The notes under the pieces were generated by a model. That model was not told where the DNA came from, did no database searches, and worked only from the letters and a program-made list of their open reading frames with translations. From the IMG/VR virus record IMGVR_UViG_3300030333_005267, positions 19,050 to 46,494 of that record: 27,445 bases of DNA. One strand, 5' to 3'. The translations under genes were made by a program, and so were the position numbers. This document shows positions 8,901 through 17,400 of the stretch, piece by piece; position 1 is the stretch's first letter; every line of letters starts with the position of its first letter. Source of the stretch: a virus.

Positions 8901-10753
8901 GAAAATGGTATATACATGCAGCGGCTATGGGTATTCAGGGATATGCTAACTGGCAGCCTTACGAGTACAGGGCACAGTTTGACTGGCAACCCTTAGACAA
9001 GGTGTATAAACGAACCTCATTACATCCACATGGGCCATCCGGTGAATGGAACTTGGAATTTGTCGGAATGTATCGTGGCGATGAAATACGTCGAGATAAA
9101 AACACAGGGAAGTATTATAAAAATGGCAGCCTATCCGGATGGGGAGAACATTCAATATGGAACGAAATAGACTTTGATAGGCCTGGTAATCACCAGTTAG
9201 GAGCAATTCTAGATGGCCGTGAATGGTTTAATGTTGGTGGGCCTTACAACTTTGGCCCACAGAACAAGTCTGACTCTTGGATGATCTGGCAGCCAGCTTC
9301 AAATCTGCGTCAGAACAAACAAGGAGAAGCATCTACAGCCACAGGCAATAGCATAGATTGGTACTCAGATCACGCTAGACAAAATAATTATTTTGGAAGC
9401 GCTAACCAGGGGGTTTCACAAGGAACATCACAGGCCAGTTCTAATATAATGGGTTTTGCGCCTACTCAAGGATCTTCTGCGGAAAGTCAAATTAGGAGTT
9501 TTGCTGCATCATCTGATCAAACAGGAAATCAATACCGTGCTCCAGATATAGATTACCAAGATCCATGGAGAGATCAGGGCGAAGGCTTAGGCCCAATTAC
9601 TCAGGAGCAGCTGGATTGGTATGAAAGCAACCAAGCAATGCTAGGTGGGCCAGCGCCTCCTGGCGGTCACATAAGTGCTTACGATATTACAGCTGACAAC
9701 TGGAGACATCTTCCAGGCAAAATGAGAGATCTCGCACAGGGTACTATCGAATTAATGATCGACAAGTATAACGAGAACGTCAGGGAGCTTGATAGAATTT
9801 CTTCTGAAAATAATCTGACTTGGGAGCAAGTATATCCTATGCGTGACAGATTATACAAAGAGCTTGTAGATACTTATCGTGGAGGTTTTAGAGCCTGGCA
9901 AAACTACACTGGCGGCAATCAAGGAATGGATACTAAGATTTACGGCAACCCAAATGCTTATGATTTTAGTATTCATGAACCAACCGACAAGATGCCTGAA
10001 GACTGGATGGCTAAAATAATTAAAGGTCAGGCGACAGCTAGTGCTGAATGGATTCAACAGCAAATTAAAGCTGATATATCTGCTGGAGAAGCAATGGCAG
10101 CCTATATCCAGCAGGAAATAAATAATGAAACTAACCCTGAAAAGAGACAGCGTTTGAAAGCGCAGCTGAACCAGGTGAAAGGTACTGGTGCTTGGTACGC
10201 TAAGATACTTAAGAAGCATGGTATTAACGTAGGCAATCTTCATGATAAAGTCTGGAGAGATGCCAAGATGCCTATAGTAAAAGCTAGGGATGCTGCAAGA
10301 ATGTCTGACCAGCAGCTCGGAAAGAAAGCTGTAAGAAACTTATTCCAATACAGGGTTAATGAGTATGGTATAGGAATGGGTTCACACACCGCTTTGAATC
10401 ACCCTCACTTATTGCATGACTGGGATCCAGGCGAGAGTTTCAAGGTTCCAATAGGACTTCAAGTTCAGTCTGCTCTGGGGCTGTACAACGATCAATCACA
10501 AGGCAAGGGAGGCTGGTTAGAAACAGCCTTGAGCGAATTAGGTGTAAATCGAAATAATATAATTATGGTTTCTGGGAAAGTAAAAGAAGGTAGCAGACAA
10601 ATGACTCGAATCTTCTCGATACAAATTGGTTCTCAGGCCCATAACATGCTACGAAATGGTTGGTCAGTACAACAAATTGTAGATATGACTGGAGGCAATC
10701 CTTACACCAAATACAAGGGTTCAGAGGTAAGCAGGAAATATTATGGAGGATAA
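5975..10753 (+). CDS. 1,592-residue virion-type protein with a dockerin-like calcium loop
   Basis: A very long protein in the position of T7-like internal core proteins; I recognise no full-length family. Residues 199-210 form a textbook EF-hand/dockerin loop (DINGDGYVTPAD, Asp/Asn at 1, 3, 5 and Asp at 12), followed by the helix-like SLNLINQYN typical of a dockerin half-repeat. Residues about 690-820 are an acidic Asp/Gln/Thr/Gly-rich linker. Residues about 854-1130 are rich in Trp, Tyr and Gly, and a G-x3-G-x2-[VI]...Y pattern recurs at 854, 942 and 1031. The C-terminal 400 residues are helical and charged (e.g. ENVRELDRISSENNLTWEQV). No lytic transglycosylase motif was found. The start is ATG 5975 with a weak AGG site; the next gene begins 6 bases after the stop. 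The role as an ejected internal protein is inferred from size and position. Confidence 0.65.
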   Translation: MSIFKAPFPGWSDQRLTDLFNKVGQGGIQQGSEDDQFSAADFTKAALTKDYLHGLQTEKQTFGGDLVEDEDSDPTKMGFSVRSNQTGVGQEGWRDAVDQQKSSIKDFYGGLGSTSGKHELGLGQTLSGKMGYRTFGDYVDQAAKAVQEGHGQQQAQQTDWESWRQELSGRDPIQDRIEGINNFINSGQTPDTYDLGALDINGDGYVTPADSLNLINQYNSGQQYIGGVSSLPGDMKVSSGRSFYVLPDGTVRVNNHGGINAQAGEYTLTLEELRVWEAALREQYGDSGQLASILEAAERYAAGSPAEAQQTQGSYLNYLWGTEPYSGHDSQWGTTPAPGANVNDPNSVLIGPYENFEGTFQDFVQNQYPGLAAAMIPTEMEQYFGGKYGSNVRELEFGQGALGYQAGTDPNLNRVLFATLPNAPEFENLMVGQVGNQIREYATHMANAFRSEEMSGIFNDQRKFGLTDANIQELQNLDPTQAGLSMTRRDADTLMTYIKSIESIYGQDYWGSKDAGQLMYDMSPRLTASYALKNPVQWSFLQLREGGDPNNMDDWVPRTLQTSVINIPLTDMQRSIMERVTANPQDLQVFIDWFKDIYGQGDPTVGSAMPEQLPTSSNPYQNWSEWQHPEQDAGLPEGVQQDIVGYQNPQDQQYYQGPSYYAPTSQVYSDAGWQAGLPQDFQRPDPMFPGETASDIYGLTTQFRPGGTQIEDVIDQGQTDPIQDAISGQTETGDQVFPDEVVEQIESGQADVDEIDIGSGTTVDPVTDALTGGTSDQVDSGTQTGAQDQSGVVDQSPAGQDEQGEQAEVGTPDSNYNSTTFKKTVITGGINPDGTRNSDPFTYEHKDIKAYQVGTAVNGTPVWVTEDGVIYGSNDDGTLSVSISRKGMDKAFDESGRYIGPVIDPQTKRPYGEILMKSDYEMGLQPGDHENDHIPRRYELLGWWNGMEVRHASGNIVYYDGQKWNGINRRAITDPGKWYIHAAAMGIQGYANWQPYEYRAQFDWQPLDKVYKRTSLHPHGPSGEWNLEFVGMYRGDEIRRDKNTGKYYKNGSLSGWGEHSIWNEIDFDRPGNHQLGAILDGREWFNVGGPYNFGPQNKSDSWMIWQPASNLRQNKQGEASTATGNSIDWYSDHARQNNYFGSANQGVSQGTSQASSNIMGFAPTQGSSAESQIRSFAASSDQTGNQYRAPDIDYQDPWRDQGEGLGPITQEQLDWYESNQAMLGGPAPPGGHISAYDITADNWRHLPGKMRDLAQGTIELMIDKYNENVRELDRISSENNLTWEQVYPMRDRLYKELVDTYRGGFRAWQNYTGGNQGMDTKIYGNPNAYDFSIHEPTDKMPEDWMAKIIKGQATASAEWIQQQIKADISAGEAMAAYIQQEINNETNPEKRQRLKAQLNQVKGTGAWYAKILKKHGINVGNLHDKVWRDAKMPIVKARDAARMSDQQLGKKAVRNLFQYRVNEYGIGMGSHTALNHPHLLHDWDPGESFKVPIGLQVQSALGLYNDQSQGKGGWLETALSELGVNRNNIIMVSGKVKEGSRQMTRIFSIQIGSQAHNMLRNGWSVQQIVDMTGGNPYTKYKGSEVSRKYYGG
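6569..6604 (+). other. Dockerin/EF-hand-like calcium-binding loop (residues 199-210)
   Basis: The encoded 12-residue loop has Asp1, Asn3, Asp5, Gly6, Thr9 and Asp12 (DINGDGYVTPAD), the ligand pattern of type I dockerin and EF-hand loops, with the typical following Leu/Ile helix. Only one such loop was seen, whereas a full dockerin has two. Confidence 0.7.
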
Positions 10754-10759
10754 TAAATA

Positions 10760-11473
10760 ATGAGTTGGGCACCAATAATCGGGCCGAATCCGAGAATTCC
10801 GCAAACTAATGAAGATCCAAACCTTCCTGGTGGCCCAGGAGGGCCTTCATCTGATCTTCCGGACGTAGAATTCCCTGATCCAGTTGAGGTTGAAACTCGC
10901 GTACCTGAAATGATTACCAGGTTTTCAGGGACGGATGATTTTCTACCTATACAAACTACTTATCAATTACCCCATCGTAATTATTTCGATGAAGGTGACG
11001 ATCAGTTGATTAAGAACTGGGCTGTTGCCGATGCTGTTCAGCAATCTGGCAGCCCGAGTATCAATTTAGCTAATGCAGCTCGTCCAGGCATGAGTGTTGG
11101 AAGTCCACAGTATCAGTATTTGTACGATGCTAACAATGCAGCAAGGACAGCTGCAATGGTTGGAGGACTAGCACAGCAGGAAGTAGCAAACCAAGCAGAA
11201 GCACAGCAATATCGAAATCAAATCGAAGCTGCGAAAGCTGATGAATTTAATAAATTGGCTGCCTGGATGCGTGACAGAATGCAGCTCAATACTGATGTTG
11301 GTTTAGGACTTAAAGAGATTGAAGTTCAAGCGTACTTAGACCAGTTAGAGAATCGGCTTAACTTGCTTGGCATCCAAGGTAATTTCATGGGAACCTTGCT
11401 GCAGCAATTGATGGGCAATGTTGGTGATATTTCTGTTGGCGGTCTAGGTAATATTGGAGGATGGTTTCAGTAA
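10760..11473 (+). CDS. Small helical internal virion protein candidate
   Basis: A 237-residue protein preceded by GGAGGA with 9 bases spacing, and ending in TAATG shared with the giant gene. The first 40 residues are Pro/Asp-rich and probably flexible (PGGPGGPSSDLPD). Residues about 115-210 are predicted long helices rich in Ala, Gln and Asn (AARTAAMVGGLAQQEVANQA, AAKADEFNKLAAWM). The C-terminus is Gly/Leu-rich and hydrophobic (LLQQLMGNVGDISVGGLGNIGG), similar in style to the end of the aromatic-rich protein at 4082-4933. Size, helical character and position before a giant protein recall the small internal core proteins of T7-like phages (gp14 position). No specific motif proves this. Confidence 0.6.
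   Translation: MSWAPIIGPNPRIPQTNEDPNLPGGPGGPSSDLPDVEFPDPVEVETRVPEMITRFSGTDDFLPIQTTYQLPHRNYFDEGDDQLIKNWAVADAVQQSGSPSINLANAARPGMSVGSPQYQYLYDANNAARTAAMVGGLAQQEVANQAEAQQYRNQIEAAKADEFNKLAAWMRDRMQLNTDVGLGLKEIEVQAYLDQLENRLNLLGIQGNFMGTLLQQLMGNVGDISVGGLGNIGGWFQ
11456..11460 (+). promoter_or_regulatory. Ribosome binding site deciding the start of the giant gene
   Basis: GGAGG lies 12 bases before ATG 11473 but directly abuts the in-frame ATG at 11461, where it could not act. With the TAATG stop-start overlap this favours 11473. Confidence 0.6.
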
Positions 11474-14400
11474 TGGCTAAATCGAGACCACTTGGGGGAA
11501 ACTGGAGAAAACGGAGAAGGCCAATGACTGGCCCTCCTGGGTATGCTAGTTCTGTAGACTATACAACAACTCCAACTCCAACTCCAACGCCAACTCCAAC
11601 TGGAGTTCTACCATATCCACAGATATTGAGTCCTCAACAAGTTATTGAGTTATCTACTAGATATCGCATGACACCTGCTGATATAGCTGAAGACTATGTA
11701 AGGGATAGGGTTCAAGGCAGGACTTCTGAGGTTACAGATTCCCCAGAAACTGATCGAACATATGAAGTCTTAAAGGCACAGAACAGACTTCTGAAAATCA
11801 TGCAGATAGCTGTGTATGAAGAGTTCATTCGTGTTCAAGATGCCATTGCTGAGGCCAAAGAACGGGCTTTTCAACAAACAAAAGGCATGAAGAAAGGGAA
11901 GGATGAAAGACATAAAATATTCTTAAACCTGATGGCCGATTATGACGAAGGCTATTACGATACTCGGCGTGTCAATCGCTCGGTGAATGCTGCGCTAAGT
12001 AAAGTCAAAGAGAATGCTGGGATAGTTTCCTTGGAGCGATCCGATATAGGTCGCTTAGATAATTATATAAATAGACTACAAGCAATACTTGATGGTGGTG
12101 GTATTGGCAACAGGAAAGATGCCAGATCGCGAGATGTTAAAGTAGGTTTTCCTAAGTTAGTAGTAACTGACATGGACGGCCAGGCAGTTGACTTCAGGAA
12201 TTCCGCTGATGAAATCATCATGGCTCTCTGGGATCCAAGCAAAGCGCAAGAGCTTTCAGACCTGGGATGGGAATGGAAAAGGAGAGGTCAACAACAGCAA
12301 AACAATAAGTTAACTAAAGATGGTCAGCGACTTATTAATATCGGCGAATCCCTCAAGTCTCTCAGTGGCTTGTCAGAACTTGATCCCAATTCTCGCGCCC
12401 AGACCATGGGATGGGAAACCCTAGGAGAAGGAGACAATCCTTATATAACAAGAGAAGCCCTTGGGGATCAGCACTTCTATCTAAAGCCTAATGCAATTGA
12501 AACCAAAACGAATGAATTCATAGGTATATCCAAAGAAGGCTTTGGCTCAGATCCAACGCAAGAAATAAAAGGTCAGTTTGCAAGTGATGAGAATATCGAG
12601 AGTGGTGATTTTGAAGTAGGAAGACGAATTGATGAGTTAGTTGCAAGAGAACCTACACTAGACGAGGTTGCACGATGGGTACAGGAGAAACCTCCAGAGG
12701 GCTACGAGAACTGGCCTGATGAAAAGCAAAAAGCATGGCAAAATTCTGAAGACAGAAAAAGGGGTATCCATCCAAATCTAGTGACGCAGGAGCATATTGA
12801 TGCGTACAAGAAAGCAACCCGTCCGGGAATTGTTAGCCCTCAAGATCTTATTGGCACAAGGCTAGCAAGATTTGAAAGCGAAGAATTTCCTCTCAAGAGG
12901 GGCATTCACGCTCTGATTTCCTCGGTAGCAACGCACGCAATAGTAGGAGATGACACTGCATTACCTAAAGGTATTGAGCAACCTTACATAGATCCTGACA
13001 CTGGCCAACAAAAGATAAATAAAGTTGACAGTATTGCCGAAATCAATAAAGCCCAGTTTATTGATATAGCCCCTCCAGTCCGAATTAGCCCTTCTAGGTT
13101 AGCCGAGTCACTGCAAGTTCTTAACTCCGGTTTCGTAGACGCATTAAGAAGGCAGGAAACCAGAGAGAGGGTAGAGGCCAAGCAATTTGGAGACAGGTTT
13201 GTAAAGGTTAAGCGGACTACCCATAAACCAACTTACGATCCACTGGTAGTTAATAAAGTTCTCTTTGACGCTAGCCCAGAAGACGGAAAGAAATGGCTTG
13301 ATGCACTACGAGATTTAATAGGCGCACATTCAGAGGATCTGAGTGAAGCGTATAAAAAATTGGGTTGGAAAAAAGATCGAGATGGGAACAGGGCACTTTT
13401 CCATGTCATCCGAACTGACATATACGAACAAAAGCCGAAGAAAGTCCAGAGAAAAGACGAGACTCCAGCCACCCTTGCAGCAAGAAAGCGTGCTGAAGAA
13501 GAAAGAGCTGCGCAGGAAGCGGAAAGCAGAAGGCGATCTGATCTAGCTAGGCGAACTTTTTCTGGCCCAGGTGGGATCATACCTCCACCTAGCATGTTAG
13601 GCATTTCACAAGCAGAAGCTGATAGGTCTATTGACTATTTAGCTCAACCTCCTAGCAATGTCGAATCTCGTCCAGTCCGAGATGATCTTCCAGAAGAAAG
13701 TCGTCCCGAGCCTGCGGCTGTAAGTGTTGAAACGGGTGCAGTAATTGGCCCTGGAGAAGCTGAAAGACAGCAGGCTAGAAGAGATCTGCAGCTAGAACAG
13801 TATGACATTGATCGTATTGCAACTTCTGGATGGGTTGATGCACTACAAAGACCTAACGTCCGGCAACAGATGACTGATTTATCTGTGCAGTCTGGCTTTG
13901 GTTCTGATCTGAATACCTTAAGCGTAGACCAAAGAAAGCAATTGATCCGAAGGTTCGACGTTGGCTATGAAGGTCTTCAGTCTGTTATAAGCAGCGGCAA
14001 TCCTGAGCTACTTAAGCCAGCTCACTCACGAGGGTTTACCCAGCCCGGCAAAGACACTGGAGGTTTTGTACATCCAGACAATGCTAAAGGTATTGTTGCA
14101 GATTCAATGACTATATTTGGTGGAAGCTCTCTTTCTCCAGAACAAATACGAAGATTCAAAGAGGAAATACCTCAAGGAGACCGTAAAAGACTGGGGATAA
14201 ACTCTAGCCCAGATTCTATTCAGGCGTACTTCAATGCTGTAAATGCTGATGCAACATTAATTTTGGGAACAAAGACTACACTCTATGGTGATGATGTAAC
14301 AACCTTTACTGATGAAGCTAAAGTTGCAAATGAATTTGGTGGTAATGTCATTCATAATCCATCACCTCAAGAGTTTGCTGATTGGCTGAAGCAGGGTCAG

Positions 14401-17400
14401 GTAAGGGTTCTTAATGTTGTTGGTTCAACACAAAGTCCATACGCTGGGCCAAATGAACTTCAACGTCAGCTACAGACGTTACTTGCGGAAGCGGACAGGA
14501 ATAGGATTCTTAATCCAGCATCAGGAGATACCTTAGCTGACCATGCTCAGTTCTGGATTGACCTTGGGCCTAATTCTGGAGTTGAGCAGCTTCCTGTTCA
14601 GTACACAGGGCCAACTAGACCTATCAAAGCTATGGGTAAGGATGGTGGTTCTAATCATGTTCTGTCAAACCTATGGCAGATTGACATGGATTATGATCCG
14701 CTTGCGGGTGGAGGCTTGAGAGTAGAAGTTCCTACTCCAAGGGGAATGCAGATGACTACATTCCCGTCTGTCGAACACGCATATCAAGCCTTGAAGGGCG
14801 GAGGTACTGTTACCCTTGAGCAGATAGCTCCCTTCCAGACTTTGCAACAAGTTCCAAAGAACTTTGAAAGCTGGTCTCCTGAAAAGCAACGGTCTTGGCA
14901 GGGTCAGCAGGCTAGGAGAATGGGCGGTAAGGATGTTGATAAAACCACAAACTTACAACTCATGGAGAGTTTGCTTCGTGCTAGGTTTGAGCAGGATCCT
15001 GAGTTCAGGGATGCGTTGCTTGCAACTGATGGTTCACGTTTAACTCATCCAGTTAAAGATAAATTCTGGGCAGAAAACTACCCAGCTCTTTTAATGGGAA
15101 TACGAGATGGTGAACTAGGTGGTGGAAGAAGGACGCTCGATAGAGACCTTAGCCATTTCCAAGCGAGAACCATGCGGTCAATTCAGGCGGAAGGCCTTGA
15201 TCCAAAGACAGCAAGCAATATAAACAGGAGACTCGATAAGGGTGAGACTGTAACTTACGGAAGAGAAGTTGGTCAGCCTGGTGAGATACTTAGTATTGAA
15301 GGGCTTAAAACTCCCGTCAAGATTATTGGCTCAAAAGACGGACGAACCAGAATCAAGGCAGCTACTCCAGCAGAGATAAGGGAATATGGCAATGCAGTAA
15401 ATACACTGTTTCCTGATGCTTATCCTGAGATGCTCACGCAGCAGCAACGACAAGACAGGAGAGCCCAAGCCTTCATTGGGGATGCCGAAGTCTTAGAAGA
15501 TGTGCGAATCACTCCTTCACCAGATAACATTCGTGCCCCGTTCGCCTTGCCGTTCAGTCCTGCCATAAGTCCAAGGATGTTTGAAGATCGTCCACTCGGA
15601 AGTGATCGCCCCGTAGAAACAGGAAGTGTACGAGATGATATTCCTGTAGATACTCAGGGTAGACGGGGGCCAGGCTATGTAGAAGTAGAAACCGTAGGTG
15701 GAGACGTACGAGGGCTAGGGCAGCCATTGCCAAGCTATCAAGAAGGCGTACAGATTAGTGGTCTTACTGGGCCACCTCCAAGAAACTTGCCACCTGAACT
15801 CTATGACTTACACAGTCAATACGTACAAACTCATGGCAGAATTGTAGCAGACCAAGCATTAAGTTATGCCTACGACCAAAGAGGCTTTGGCAATTATAAT
15901 TCAATCCAAGCATTCAAAGACTTTATTAATTCTAGAGCTGGAAAGAGATCGGCGATCCCAGTAGATAAGCCACGGGCACAACAGCCAGCCCGACCACAAA
16001 TCAGAAAGATAATAAGTGGTATGCAGATAGGGGGAGATCAGCTCTCCTTACAAGCAGCGCAGCAATTAGGTATTGAAACTGGAGGATATGGAGCAGGTGC
16101 GTCTGGAGCAGTAACCAAGGATGAACGCGGAAGGAATATTGAAGATACCGCAAGCAGAGATAAGTTTGGTATTGTCCCTGTTACGCCGGAATTGCAACAG
16201 CAATACAACCAACGCTATGGACAGCCTGGAGGAGAGAGGGGTGTTTGGCTTTATAGAACCTTCGCAAATGTTGCAGACTCAGATGCTACGGTATTCTTTA
16301 TAGGGCAAGATACTTCAGCAGGACTTGCTGCAACTAAAAGGTTTGCAAGAGATTTAGGGAAACCTTTCTTGGTTGTTGATATTAGAAAACCGGGAGACCT
16401 CAATAAGCTAGCTGAGTTTGCTGCTCAGCATAATGTTCAAGTCTTAAATGCTGCAGGAAATAGAGGCATTAAAGACTCTGCCTTTATTAATAAAGCAATA
16501 ACTCAAGCGGTTAGGCCTTCGATTGCTCCTCCTCCTCAAACCCCAGCAGACAAGCCTGTACAGACTGTTCCTGAACCTACAACTCAAAGCCCTCCAGTGG
16601 GTGCTAAGCTCCTAGGCCCTCAAGTCGGGGACAATCTTCCGGTAGATGTTGATGCGGGTAATGAACAGTTAGCTACAATCTACGCAGAGGAAGAAGCTGA
16701 TAGGCCATATGACCCAACACCTCAAAATCTTAAAGCTCCTCCAGGAAACAACCCATCAACTCCACCTGGATCCCAGAAATCAGATCCTACACAGGATGTT
16801 GTTCCTCAGCCAGTTCAGGGTGTTCAGCCTGGCTTATTGAAGGATTGGGACTACGATGCTATGCCAGCAGATGATCCGAAGGTTGCGCCTTCTACTCTAG
16901 AACGTGCTGATAGAGTTCGTGATAGGGACATGAAGCAAGCAGGCTTAGATCCTACTAAGACAGTAGATCAAAACGCCTGGCAAAAAGTAAAGGAAACTGG
17001 AACTTACAAGTTTGTTAATAGTGCAGGTAAAGTGTTTACGTTCCCTGCCAAAGCTAGTTGGTGGGCATCTAAGAAAACAATTACTGGAGCTGTAGCACTG
17101 TCGAAGAACAACCCAAGTATTGCCGGTGTTGGAATACCTGACTTGGTTGAATTTGCTCCTATTGGTATACAGAAATACGAAGATGCTGTCCGCCCTAAGC
17201 ATAGAGGTCGAGATCTATACTTGCATCAGCTTCCTGAACATCAAAGAAGTTTTGAAAATATATCAGCCTACTTGTTTAACAACAATTTTATTGGACAGGA
17301 AGCGAAGTCGTACCTTGATGAACTTTCCAATAATATTAAATCTGATGTCGCTCGTGGTTTAGTTGCATCACCTAAAGAACATCCTGACTTTGAAGAACTT

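Noticed and set aside
9851-10243. 130-codon open frame on the minus strand inside the 1,592-residue gene
   Set aside because: The sense frame is continuous with ordinary amino-acid use, whereas this product is a Phe/Leu/Ser-rich shadow without start signals.
5975-10753. Lytic transglycosylase or lysozyme domain in the large internal proteins (here and at 11473-19008 and 20186-24031)
   Set aside because: I looked for the catalytic Glu-Ser and GxxQ/NxxxG patterns expected of such domains and found none convincing by eye.
16121-16303. Short overlapping open frames within the giant gene, including those at 13343 and 17120
   Set aside because: No ribosome binding site support, and the main frame has clear conserved domain motifs across the same stretches.
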